A stretch of 36,853 bases of DNA, taken from Eutrophocola sp964601805. GTDB taxonomy: Bacteria > Pseudomonadota > Gammaproteobacteria > Pseudomonadales > Pseudohongiellaceae. The stretch is taken from contig CAZROW010000027.1 of the NCBI GenBank assembly GCA_964601805.1, positions 1-36,853 on the forward strand, in the 5' to 3' direction. Positions 22,012-30,246 of this stretch are shown piece after piece; the first letter of the stretch is position 1; the number at the start of each line of letters is the position of its first letter. A program made the position numbers and the translations under genes. The notes below the pieces were generated by a model. The model did not search any database. It was not told the DNA's origin and worked only from the letters and a program-made list of their open reading frames with translations.

Positions 22012-22672
22012 TTTCGGTCGCGTGCGCTGTGGGTTGAGCAGAGGCTTGGGCAGTGGCCTGGGGCAGGATATGGTTCATGCGATTGACCTTGGTAAGCAGG
22101 TAGCGGGAGTTTTCAGCATTCAGAAAGCTCTTCAATGCTACCCGGTCATTGACCTTGATACCGGAGTCTTCCAGCGCACTGATCTTGGACGGGTTATTGG
22201 TAATCAGGCGTACCGAACTGATACCGAGATTTTCGAGAATCCGGACGGCCACCGTGTAGTCGCGTTCGTCGGCCTGATGCCCCAGCATCAGGTTGGCATC
22301 GACGGTATCAACGCCGGTATCCTGCAAGTTATAGGCGCGAATTTTTTCCAGCAGACCGATTCCACGTCCTTCCTGGCGCAGGTAGACCAGTACACCGCGA
22401 CCTTCCCTGGCAATCATTTGCAGCGAGTTGTCCAACTGCTCACCGCAGTCACAACGCCGCGAACCGAAGATATCCCCGGTCAGGCATTCCGAGTGCAGGC
22501 GAACCAGCACATCATCGGTTGTTGTGCCATTTGGTTGTTCGTCGAAGTCACCCATGCAAAACGCCAGGTGTGCCTTGTTATCGACTGAGTTTTCGAAATA
22601 GACGAGCTGGAACTCTCCGTAATCAGTGGGAATACGGGTACTGGCAGCACGGGTGACGGTGATTTCTGGCAT
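21992..22672 (-). CDS. ribA: GTP cyclohydrolase II
   Basis: A 226-residue enzyme with the complete RibA motif set: zinc ligands C63, C74 and C76 in SECLTGDIFGSRRCDCGEQL, YLRQEGRGIGLLEKI (97-111), DTVDANLMLGHQADERDY and ITNNPSKISAL. It opens the guanine ring of GTP to the 2,5-diamino-6-ribosylamino-pyrimidinone phosphate, releasing formate and pyrophosphate. No RibB, RibE or RibH gene is near, and no FMN riboswitch is seen upstream, so it is likely a dedicated copy for this cluster rather than the riboflavin operon enzyme. It is the first gene of the minus-strand arm, divergent from the YebC-like gene over 159 bases. A TACGATT sequence lies at 22686-22692 just upstream. The ribosome binding site is weak. 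Confidence 0.9.
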   Translation of the reverse strand: MPEITVTRAASTRIPTDYGEFQLVYFENSVDNKAHLAFCMGDFDEQPNGTTTDDVLVRLHSECLTGDIFGSRRCDCGEQLDNSLQMIAREGRGVLVYLRQEGRGIGLLEKIRAYNLQDTGVDTVDANLMLGHQADERDYTVAVRILENLGISSVRLITNNPSKISALEDSGIKVNDRVALKSFLNAENSRYLLTKVNRMNHILPQATAQASAQPTAHATESDPQNT

Positions 22673-22831
22673 GAACTGGCATCTTACGATTTTCGGGCAG
22701 GGCGGTAAAGCACACAGCGGGATTTACAAAGATACGAAACCTGGCCTCTAACCGATCATTCCGGGTGATTTCTTTGATTAGCGAATTCTTGTCCGGTAAT
22801 ATCCGCTTCTTTCTTTGAGCAGGGTATTCAC

Positions 22832-23548
22832 ATGGGTCGCGCCTATCAAAATCGCAAAGTGTCCATGGCCAAGACATCGGCCAACAAGTCACGACTTTAT
22901 GGTCGTTATGGACGCGAAATCTATGTTGTCGCCAAGCAGGGCGGTGTCGATCCCGATGGCAACCTGGCCCTGAGATCCATTATTGACCGCGCCAAGCGTG
23001 AACAGGTGCCGTCCCACGTGATCGACAAGGCCATCGAGAAAGCCAAGGGCGGAGGTGGCGAAGATTATTCACTGGCCCGTTATGAAGGCTTTGGGCCTGG
23101 CGGTTGCACGGTGATCGTGGAATGCCTGACCGATAACCCAAACCGCACATTCGGTGATGTGCGCGTGTGCTTTAACAAGGGTAAAGGCAAGCTGGGTACA
23201 CCGGGTACTGTCAGCCACATGTTTGATCACAGCATTATTCTTTCTTTCGAGGGCGACGAGGAAGCTGTCATGGAGGCGCTGTTGAATGCCGATGTGGATG
23301 TGACAGATATAGAAGACGAAGCAGGGAAGGTCACCGTGTTTGCACCACCTGTTGAATATGCCAAGGCAAAAACAGCCTTGTCAGACGCCTTTGGTGACAT
23401 TGAATATGACGTCGACGAAATCCAGTTCATTCCCCAAACCTACACAGGTCTGGGCGAGGAAGACCTGGAAATGTTTGAGAAGTTTACTGACCTGCTCAAC
23501 GACCTGGATGACGTGCAGAACATCTTCCATAACGTGGAAAATCAATAA
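22832..23548 (+). CDS. YebC/YeeN-type DNA- or ribosome-associated regulator
   Basis: A 238-residue protein. The start MGRAYQNRKVSMAKTSANKSRLYGR resembles the YeeN branch rather than the MAGHSKW start of YebC itself. The family core is clear: KQGGVDPDGNLALRSII (36-52), VPSHVIDKAIEKAKG (58-72), YEGFGPGGCTVIVECLTDN (84-102), NRTFGDVRVCF and GKLGTPGTVSHMFD. The third domain ends with EDLEMFEKFTDLLNDLDDVQNIFHN, the typical C-terminal helix. YebC proteins have been described as transcription regulators and, more recently, as translation factors that relieve stalls at proline-rich stretches; the branch seen here is less studied. AGGG 9 bases upstream supports the ATG. A short GC-rich hairpin follows the stop. 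Confidence 0.9.
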   Translation: MGRAYQNRKVSMAKTSANKSRLYGRYGREIYVVAKQGGVDPDGNLALRSIIDRAKREQVPSHVIDKAIEKAKGGGGEDYSLARYEGFGPGGCTVIVECLTDNPNRTFGDVRVCFNKGKGKLGTPGTVSHMFDHSIILSFEGDEEAVMEALLNADVDVTDIEDEAGKVTVFAPPVEYAKAKTALSDAFGDIEYDVDEIQFIPQTYTGLGEEDLEMFEKFTDLLNDLDDVQNIFHNVENQ

Positions 23549-23568
23549 GCCCGGAATAACAGGGAAGG

Positions 23569-23586
23569 CCGGGTATCGAGACCCGG
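23569..23586 (+). terminator. Possible weak terminator after the YebC-like gene
   Basis: CCGGGT (23569-23574) and ACCCGG (23581-23586) form a 6-bp stem around ATCGAG, 20 bases past the stop of the gene at 22832-23548. Only TTCGTC follows, so termination would be weak or Rho-dependent. Confidence 0.35.
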
Positions 23587-23707
23587 TTCGTCATGCTTAA
23601 ATCGCTGCAAAAATTTTCCATCTATTTATCAACAAGATACTGGATTTTTCTGATAAATCAGGTAAAGTTTGTCGCCAGGATCCAACTGGTCGCGGGGCGG
23701 GCTGGAT

Positions 23708-25210
23708 ATGTTGATTTTATTGAATAGATTCAAACACTTAATACCAATATCATTTCTGCTGGTGTGTCTGCCGGGTGCGCTGTTGCAGGCGCAGAGCCTG
23801 AAAGGCTCCAGTGCTGTCATGCAGCGGCAAAACCAGATTGCCGTCAGTTACGACTATTCTTTCCTGAAAACATCACAGGATGTGCGTTCGTTTTACCAGA
23901 ATGGCTACCTGGTCAAGGTCTCGAACAGTGACACCCTGACCATTCATAATGTCTCCTATCCCTATGCCCGTGCCGAGGTAAAACTGTTCCTGGAGCGCCT
24001 GAGTCGCCAGTACCAGAATGCCTGCGGCGAAAAGCTCGTTGTCACCAGCCTGACACGCCCGCTGGATGAACAACCCCGCAACGCCTCTGACGTTTCGGTT
24101 CATCCTACCGGCATGGCGCTGGATCTGCGTATTCCCCGCAAGGGCAGGTGCCGATCATGGTTGCAATCGACCCTGTTGTCGCTGGAAAAATCCAATGTGC
24201 TGGATGTCACGCGGGAACGCTATCCGCCCCATTTTCATGTGGCGCTGTTTACCAAGACCTACCGGGAATACGTGGCTTCCCTGGAAAGCAAACGGCAAGA
24301 AACTGTCGAGACGCCCCGGGAAATCCCCGGCGTTTATACGGTAGGTCGTGGCGACTCCCTCTACCTTATTGCAGAGCGCTACGACACGACGGTCCAGGAA
24401 CTGAAAGAGGCAAACAACCTGCGCAGCAATGTGCTCCAGATTGGCCAGGTGCTGAAACTGCGCGAGGAGACAGAAATGCCTGCTCCCGTGTTTGTCGGAC
24501 CGACCACAGATCAGGTGGCTCAGGTGGCGCTTGCCAGTGAGCAATCCCCAGCCGAGCAAGAAACCTTGCCCAGCTTGCAGGATGACATAGCACAAATAGC
24601 AGAAAGCCTTGAGCAGGATTACACGGTTCGCCGAGGTGATTCCCTCTATCTCATTGCCCAGCGTGTCGACACCACTATCGAGGCCCTGCGCGCGGCAAAC
24701 AACCTGCGCGGCAGTGTGCTGCAGCCAGGTCAGGTCCTGACGATTCCCGGTTCAGTTGAAACCCCGTTGCAGGCCTTTGTCGGGCCGACCAAAGAACAGA
24801 TACTGGCCGTGGTAGATCAGTTGGAGGCATTGAAAACGCCTACCCGGGATGTACTGGTCAAGTCCGAATCACGCAGCCAAAGCTCCGGGCAAAAATACAC
24901 GGTGCGTTCCGGTGACTCCCTTTATCTCATCGCCGAGCGAAACAACACCACTATCGAGGCCCTTCGCGCAGCTAACAATCTGAGCAGCATCACGCTTCAC
25001 CCTGGCCAGGTCCTGACCATTCCCGAGGATGCAGAAACCCTGCTGGCCATGACCTCCGCTCCCGAACTCACCCATCGTGTCAGGCGGGGCGATAGCCTGT
25101 GGGAAATTGCCACCAAGTACGGGACCAGTATCAGCCGGCTCAGGGCGATGAACGGATTGAGTGGTGACACCCTGCGCATCGGACAGGTGTTGAAGGTCAG
25201 TGGTAACTGA
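23708..25210 (+). CDS. Exported DUF5715-like putative metallopeptidase with four LysM domains
   Basis: A 500-residue protein from the ATG at 23708, chosen because it starts the signal peptide (MLILLNRFKHLIPISFLLVC, cut near LLQAQ). Residues about 85-190 match my memory of DUF5715: VTSLTRPLDEQ, then SVHPTGMALDLR and YPPHFHVAL. H132, D139 and H175/H177 sit in the H-x6-D and HxH spacing of LAS-type peptidoglycan peptidases (MepA, VanY), so a zinc site is plausible. Four LysM domains follow at about 208-251, 304-347, 396-439 and 455-497, each with a GDSLYLIA or GDSLWEIA core and a GQVLKL/GQVLTIP end. Linkers are Ser/Thr/Glu-rich. It should bind and perhaps trim peptidoglycan in the periplasm. DNA of the first three LysM units is strikingly similar, indicating recent duplication. 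Confidence 0.85.
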   Translation: MLILLNRFKHLIPISFLLVCLPGALLQAQSLKGSSAVMQRQNQIAVSYDYSFLKTSQDVRSFYQNGYLVKVSNSDTLTIHNVSYPYARAEVKLFLERLSRQYQNACGEKLVVTSLTRPLDEQPRNASDVSVHPTGMALDLRIPRKGRCRSWLQSTLLSLEKSNVLDVTRERYPPHFHVALFTKTYREYVASLESKRQETVETPREIPGVYTVGRGDSLYLIAERYDTTVQELKEANNLRSNVLQIGQVLKLREETEMPAPVFVGPTTDQVAQVALASEQSPAEQETLPSLQDDIAQIAESLEQDYTVRRGDSLYLIAQRVDTTIEALRAANNLRGSVLQPGQVLTIPGSVETPLQAFVGPTKEQILAVVDQLEALKTPTRDVLVKSESRSQSSGQKYTVRSGDSLYLIAERNNTTIEALRAANNLSSITLHPGQVLTIPEDAETLLAMTSAPELTHRVRRGDSLWEIATKYGTSISRLRAMNGLSGDTLRIGQVLKVSGN

Positions 25211-25289
25211 CTGATCATTAGTGGGCAGGGGATTTATTCTTGTAGCCCGATTCAGACCTGCAGCGAACCCACTGCCACTTGATAGATAT

Positions 25290-25607
25290 TTAATCCCTGA
25301 TTAACGCAAGGGCGTCCAGCAGTTCCTGCAGCTGTGTGGGGCGCACCACCCTGGTCACTTCCTGACCGTCCCGTAAAAATACCAGTGTCGGCCACAATTT
25401 CACGCCAAATTGCCGTCCAAGACGCCTGCCTTTGCCATCCTGCACTCGAATATGGGCAGTGGTGATGTTTTCAAACGCCTGCGAGATCAACGGTGCGGCT
25501 GCCTGGCAGATGCCGCAGGTGTTACTGCCAAACTCCAGGATGACGGGGCCTGGTGTGGATGCAAGCGTGTCGTGATCGGGTGCAGTATCGTTATAAGGGG
25601 CCAGCAT
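25290..25607 (-). CDS. Thioredoxin-like protein (CGIC active site)
   Basis: A 105-residue protein. The ATG at 25605-25607 is preferred to an in-frame ATG at 25658 because CCAGGA lies 6 bases upstream and the length then equals a typical thioredoxin. The active site is FGSNTCGICQAAAP, so CGIC (C31, C34) replaces CGPC; the cis-proline region is KLWPTLVFLRDGQEV. There is no signal peptide, so it is cytoplasmic. The Ile in place of Pro should alter redox potential and the protein may serve a specific reductive partner rather than general disulfide reduction. The neighbour at 25723 is a glutathione transferase in the opposite direction over 115 bases. Confidence 0.82.
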   Translation of the reverse strand: MLAPYNDTAPDHDTLASTPGPVILEFGSNTCGICQAAAPLISQAFENITTAHIRVQDGKGRRLGRQFGVKLWPTLVFLRDGQEVTRVVRPTQLQELLDALALIRD

Positions 25608-25722
25608 GAGGTTCCTGGATGTTGTGGTTTGAAGCTTTTTTATCGGGTCAGCTACCATGGTAACCCAGCTTCCTGTTATTTTAGATGGCTTACGGTAATC
25701 ATTATTTATTCAAGGACATCCT

Positions 25723-26337
25723 ATGCTGACCTTTTTCCATGCTCCCGGTTCCTGCGCCCTGGCCACGCACCTGGCCCTGGAACATTCCGGTTTGCCTTAC
25801 GAGGCAAGAAAAGTGGATTTCAAGAATCAGGAACAGCGTTCGCCTGAATTCCTCAAGATCAATCCCAAGGGACGTGTGCCGGCACTTGTCACTGACCAGG
25901 GCATACTGACTGAAAACCCGGCCCTGCTGGTGTATGTGGCACAGCTGGCGCCCGAGGCAAAACTCGCTCCGCTGGATGATCCATTCGCCTTTGCACAAAT
26001 GCAGTCCTTCAACAGCTACCTGGCGTCCACCGTGCATGTGGCACACGCCCATCGCTATCGTGGATACCGCTGGTCCGATGATGAAGCGGCCATTGCCACC
26101 ATGGTGGAGAAAGTCCCGCAGAACATGCGCGACTGTTTCAGCCTGATCGAGAATGAGTACCTGCGCGGCCCCTGGGTCCTGGGCGAAAATTATTCCGTGA
26201 GCGACATGTACCTGTTCACCATTTGTCGCTGGCTCAAGGGGAATGAAGTGGATATCAATGAATTTCCGCGCGTGGCGGATCACTTCAATCGTATGCAGGA
26301 AATACCGGCTGTGCAGCGTGTGTTGTCCCAACTGTAG
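25723..26337 (+). CDS. Glutathione S-transferase family protein
   Basis: A 204-residue cytoplasmic protein of two domains. The N-terminal thioredoxin-fold half reads MLTFFHAPGSCALATHLALEHSGLPYE, with S10 or C11 at the glutathione-activating position, then INPKGRVPALVTDQG with the cis-Pro and LTENPALLVYVA, in which E and N stand where the G-site Glu-Ser usually sits. The C-terminal helical half includes YLRGPWVLGENYSVSDMYLFTICRW, the N-capping-box motif of the fold. It resembles bacterial beta-class and similar enzymes that conjugate glutathione to electrophiles or bind ligands. The start is supported by the position of the first strand. Substrate unknown. Confidence 0.88.
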   Translation: MLTFFHAPGSCALATHLALEHSGLPYEARKVDFKNQEQRSPEFLKINPKGRVPALVTDQGILTENPALLVYVAQLAPEAKLAPLDDPFAFAQMQSFNSYLASTVHVAHAHRYRGYRWSDDEAAIATMVEKVPQNMRDCFSLIENEYLRGPWVLGENYSVSDMYLFTICRWLKGNEVDINEFPRVADHFNRMQEIPAVQRVLSQL

Positions 26338-26442
26338 ATAAGCAACTGTAAATTTCCAGCAGGTCGAAGTAATCTGAAAACCGGACAGAACACGACAGGC
26401 AGGATTCCTGTGCCTGACCGACTCAATAACGGAGTGATCAAC

Positions 26443-27393
26443 ATGGTGATCTCAACAAACTTTTCCCGAAATCTGCTGGGAACTTGCCTGGGCGTTTTGT
26501 CCTGGGTTGCGTGTGTGAGCATCGTGGCACAGCCACTTGATGACAACCGCCCTGACACAGTCGGCACCGGTGCCTTTCCCGCCATGAAGGAAGAGGTGGG
26601 CTCGTTGCCTGACCATGTCATCTATCGTCCACAGAATCTTGCGGCGCTTGGTGAGCAAAAGCTGGGCATGCTGGCCTGGGGTAATGGCGGTTGTACGGAT
26701 GACGGTGCCAGTAGTCGTTTTCACTTGCTGGAAATTGCCTCGCATGGCTACCTGGTCATCGCCAGTGGTGGTATTTACAGCGGTCCCGGTGCACGTCAGC
26801 CACCTGAGTACCCGGCGCCGCCTGCTGACAGCCAGTTTCCACCGCCGCGCACAACCCCCGAGCAACTGACCGAGGCTATCGACTGGGCCATGGCGGAAAA
26901 CCAACGCCAGGGCAGTCCCTATTACGGCATGATCGATGCGGACCAGATTGCTGTTGCCGGTTACAGTTGCGGTGGTCTGCAGGTGCTCAATGTCGCCGCG
27001 GATCCGCGTATCGATACGATGGTGATCATGAACTCGGGCCAGTTCAATAACTTTCCTGATACTTTGTCCGGCATGAACAACTCACCGGACATTATCGACG
27101 CTATCCATGTCCCGACACTCTACATCCTGGGCGGCGAGACTGATGTCGCCTATGGCAACGGCATGGATGATTTTGCCAAGATCAATCATGTGCCCGTGGC
27201 AGTGGCCAACCTGCCGGTCGGCCATGGCGGGACTTATGATGAAGATAATGGTGGCAAGGCAGCTCAGGTTGCCGTCGACTGGCTGCAGTGGCAGTTGCGC
27301 CATGATGTGGAAGCCGCTTCAAGCTTCCTGGGTGAGGACTGTGGGCTTTGTGTTGACCCGCAGTGGTCGCTGGACACGAAGTTCCATCGCTGA
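26443..27393 (+). CDS. Exported alpha/beta hydrolase
   Basis: A 316-residue protein starting at the ATG at 26443, with GGAG 8 bases upstream and a signal peptide MVISTNFSRNLLGTCLGVLS... cut near IVAQ (residue 30); a reading from 26410 would place residues ahead of it. The nucleophile elbow is VAGYSCGGLQ (S175), with D234 in LGGETDVAYG and H261 in PVGHGGTYDE as the likely rest of the triad. LAWGNGGCTDDG supplies the oxyanion-side loop. A Pro-rich segment (about 118-138) forms a lid-like insert. It resembles PET-hydrolase/dienelactone-type esterases of environmental bacteria. A secreted esterase is likely, substrate unknown. It converges on the NmrA-type gene. Confidence 0.83.
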   Translation: MVISTNFSRNLLGTCLGVLSWVACVSIVAQPLDDNRPDTVGTGAFPAMKEEVGSLPDHVIYRPQNLAALGEQKLGMLAWGNGGCTDDGASSRFHLLEIASHGYLVIASGGIYSGPGARQPPEYPAPPADSQFPPPRTTPEQLTEAIDWAMAENQRQGSPYYGMIDADQIAVAGYSCGGLQVLNVAADPRIDTMVIMNSGQFNNFPDTLSGMNNSPDIIDAIHVPTLYILGGETDVAYGNGMDDFAKINHVPVAVANLPVGHGGTYDEDNGGKAAQVAVDWLQWQLRHDVEAASSFLGEDCGLCVDPQWSLDTKFHR

Positions 27394-27447
27394 ACCATTG
27401 TCCATACCTTCATCCGGTTTTTTTCTTTTGCGCTGAATTTTTCCCGC

Positions 27448-28356
27448 TCAGGCTGACCGCAAAAATTCGGCATGTTCCTCGGCAAATGTTCTCAAGGACA
27501 TGGGTTTCTGACCGGTCAGCTTTTCCACATCATCGGAAATGATGCTGAAGCGGCCTTCCCTGATCGTGCGCTCAAAAGTCACCATGCCGTTACTGCTCCA
27601 GGGCACACCTTCCACCACGTTGTCGTCCGTGGCCTGACGGGGAATCCTCAGGCTATCGAAATGGGCGAACATCCCTTCATCATCGACATCAACGAACTCG
27701 ATGGGCTTGCCACCCACCTCGGACACGATTTGTGCCACATCCCGCATGGTGTTCAGGGTTGGCCCGGTGATGTTGTAAATGGTGTTCTCGTGACCCTCTG
27801 TGGCCATCACCTCGACAGCGCAGTTGATGCAGTCCTGTCGCGTGACCTGGGCGACGGTACCATCACCTGCGCTGCTCACCCATTTACCGGTTTTCAGGGC
27901 AATGGGGCCGGCAGCCAGGATGAAGTCGGCATAATGGCTGTTACGCAGGGCTGTCCAGGCCATGCCGGATTCCCTGAGGGCTTCTTCAGTACCGCGGTGA
28001 TCATGCACCGCCAGAGAGGGGTTTTCAGGTTCTGCGCCGACAAAGGACGTATAGGCAACATGCTGGACATTACATTCACTGGCCGCAGTCACCGCATTGA
28101 TATGATGGGGCAGGCGCGTACCTACCAGGTTGGTGCTGATCATCAGCATTCTGTCGCCGCCGGAGAAAGCCTTGAGCAGTGAATCCCGGTCAGTAAAGTC
28201 ACCAAAGCGCACATCGGCGCCGCGTTTAGCCAGGTCATCCAGTTTTTCCGGACTGCGGGTCACCAGGATCAATTGCTCTGCCGGCATTCTTTGTAACAAG
28301 CCTTCAGCAGACAATCTTCCAAAGCCTCCCGAGGCGCCTGTAATAATAATTTTCAT
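27448..28356 (-). CDS. NmrA/QOR2-type NAD(P)-binding reductase
   Basis: A 302-residue atypical short-chain dehydrogenase. The cofactor loop is TGASGGFGRLS (residues 6-16). LVTRSPEKLDDLAKRGADVRFGDFTD follows, in which TRSPEK suggests NADP(H). VQHVAYTSFVGAE and HRGTEEALRESGMAWTALRNSHYAD take the place of the catalytic part, as in quinone reductase QorB (YtfG) and NmrA-like sensors, which lack the usual Tyr-x3-Lys. The C-terminal half has NITGPTLNTMRDVAQIVSEV and a segment ending VTFERTIREGRFSIISDDVEKLTG, typical of the group. It probably reduces a quinone or senses the redox state of NADP(H). It is cytoplasmic and diverges from the carboxylesterase gene at 28597. Confidence 0.85.
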   Translation of the reverse strand: MKIIITGASGGFGRLSAEGLLQRMPAEQLILVTRSPEKLDDLAKRGADVRFGDFTDRDSLLKAFSGGDRMLMISTNLVGTRLPHHINAVTAASECNVQHVAYTSFVGAEPENPSLAVHDHRGTEEALRESGMAWTALRNSHYADFILAAGPIALKTGKWVSSAGDGTVAQVTRQDCINCAVEVMATEGHENTIYNITGPTLNTMRDVAQIVSEVGGKPIEFVDVDDEGMFAHFDSLRIPRQATDDNVVEGVPWSSNGMVTFERTIREGRFSIISDDVEKLTGQKPMSLRTFAEEHAEFLRSA

Positions 28357-28596
28357 CGAGCTAAATCTGTCCTGAAATATTCATCAATAGATACCAGCAG
28401 TATTCACTTTCACATCAAAGAGATCAAGAATCCTGTCAGGAATATCCCCGGGTCGGGAAAGACAATAGGCCCAATTAACGCTTGCATCAACCTGTCCCTT
28501 TCCTGTTGGAGACTTACCTGTTGATTGCTAACTTTGCTTCTCTGTGCGGTTAGCGTAAATTTAACCTTTCTATATTTGGGGATGTTGGGGGATGCC

Positions 28597-30222
28597 ATGA
28601 AAACAATAAAAACCTTGTCACGCGCACAAATGAACCGTCGCCGTTTTATCCAGGCGGGTGCGATGTCCACGGCAGGACTGGCATTGCCTGGCCTGGCGCA
28701 GGATACCTACCTGACCACCATAGGTGGCATTGCGAAAACCCGTCACGGCAGGGTTCGTGGCTTGTTGAAAGAGGGCGTCCACCAGTTCTGGGGCGTGCCA
28801 TATGCGGCATCGACTGCCGGGTCCAACCGCTTTATGCCACCCAGGCCGCCGCAATCCTGGTCGGGCGTTAAAGATCATTTCCAGATCGCTCACAATGCCC
28901 CGGTGCAACCGGGGGCGGAAGAGCCGGCGCCAGTTGTTACCGCATTGAACCGCCTGAGCCCGGAAGGGGAGGATTGCCTCAATGTGAATATCTTTACCCC
29001 GGGCCTGGACAATGCTGCTCGCCCGGTGATGGTGTGGCTCCATGGCGGCGGCTTCTCGGCCGGGGCGGGCAATTACCTGTTGTATGACGGCACCAACCTG
29101 GCGAAAAAAGAAGACGTGGTGGTGGTTTCGGTCAACCACCGCCTGAACATTTTCGGCTTTCTTCACCTGGCCGATATCGGTGGTGACCAGTGGGCGCAGT
29201 CCACCAACGTGGGCATGCAGGATATCGTCGCGACTCTGGCATGGATCAGGGACAACATAGAAAACTTCGGTGGCGATCCGGATAGGGTCACTGTTTTTGG
29301 CCAGTCCGGTGGCGGGCGCAAGACCACCACGTTGATGGCTATGCCTTCAGCTGAAGGACTGTTTCACCGCTGTATCTCACAAAGTGGCGTGGCACTGCGG
29401 GGCATCAGTGCGGATACTGCCAGTGAAGGCGCCGAGCGCTTTCTCGGCAAGCTGGGCATCAACAGCAACCAGCTTGAGCGCCTGCAAGGGTTGACTGTCA
29501 AGCAGATCCAGGATGCCTACTACAGTGAACCGGGGATTGCCGGGCTGGGTAGCGGACCCGTGGTTGACGGGTATATCCTGCCCCGTGACCAGTGGGATCC
29601 GACGGCGCCGTCGTATTCCGCCAATGTGCCGCTTCTGGTGGGCTCCACGGAAACCGAAAACGGCTGGGTCGGGCCACCGCCCTATGATCTGTCCGAGGCC
29701 GATATGCTGGATCGCTTCACCACCCGCCTGGCCGGTAATGATGCTGCGAAAGGTCGTGAGCTGGTTGCCTTGTACCGGCGCCTGCATCCGGAGATGCGCA
29801 ACCAGATGTTGTGGCTGACCGCTGAATCAGACAACACCCGGCGCTGGGATGCCCAGTTGGCAAGCCGGCTCAAGTTTGAGCAGGGTGCGGCTCCCAGCTA
29901 CCTGTATTTCTTCGACTGGTACTCCCCGGTGCATAACAACCGCATGGGCTCCTACCACACGCTGGATATCCCCTTTGTGTTTTATAACATGGACCTGGGG
30001 GCTTCCATGACCGGTTCTGACCAGTATCGCTACCAGTTGGGCCATGTCATGAGCGCTGCCTGGGCCGCGTTTGCCCGTAACGGCAATCCTGATCATGCCG
30101 ACATGCCGCACTGGCCGGCATTCAATCCCGATGATTATTCCACCATGATGTTCGGGGATAGCGTGCGGGTGATGGATGATCCCAACCGGGAAGCCAGGCT
30201 CGCGCTGGCAAAGCTCAGGTAG
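28597..30222 (+). CDS. Tat-exported type B carboxylesterase
   Basis: A 541-residue protein from the ATG at 28597, with GGGGG upstream and a Tat-type signal (NRRRFIQAGAMSTAGLALPGLAQ, residues 13-35); an earlier ATG at 28525 lacks this logic. The esterase core has GVPYAAS, EDCLNVNIFTP (125-135), oxyanion loop HGGGF (149-153), a TNVGMQDIVATLAWIRDNI helix, nucleophile FGQSGGG (S237), the acidic residue in GSTETENGW (E352/E354) and the His in GSYHTLDIPFVF (H454). All triad residues are therefore present. The enzymes hydrolyse esters of aromatic or alcohol type, in this case outside the cytoplasm after folding. It lies 25 bases from the end of the convergent MscS gene. Substrate unknown. Confidence 0.88.
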   Translation: MKTIKTLSRAQMNRRRFIQAGAMSTAGLALPGLAQDTYLTTIGGIAKTRHGRVRGLLKEGVHQFWGVPYAASTAGSNRFMPPRPPQSWSGVKDHFQIAHNAPVQPGAEEPAPVVTALNRLSPEGEDCLNVNIFTPGLDNAARPVMVWLHGGGFSAGAGNYLLYDGTNLAKKEDVVVVSVNHRLNIFGFLHLADIGGDQWAQSTNVGMQDIVATLAWIRDNIENFGGDPDRVTVFGQSGGGRKTTTLMAMPSAEGLFHRCISQSGVALRGISADTASEGAERFLGKLGINSNQLERLQGLTVKQIQDAYYSEPGIAGLGSGPVVDGYILPRDQWDPTAPSYSANVPLLVGSTETENGWVGPPPYDLSEADMLDRFTTRLAGNDAAKGRELVALYRRLHPEMRNQMLWLTAESDNTRRWDAQLASRLKFEQGAAPSYLYFFDWYSPVHNNRMGSYHTLDIPFVFYNMDLGASMTGSDQYRYQLGHVMSAAWAAFARNGNPDHADMPHWPAFNPDDYSTMMFGDSVRVMDDPNREARLALAKLR

Positions 30223-30246
30223 GCAATTAAAAGGTAAGCCGAGGAG

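Noticed and set aside
22673..22831. Possible FMN riboswitch before the GTP cyclohydrolase II gene
   Set aside because: The conserved riboswitch segments (such as the AGGGCGGGGTGAAATTCCC-type core) are not present in the 159-base gap.
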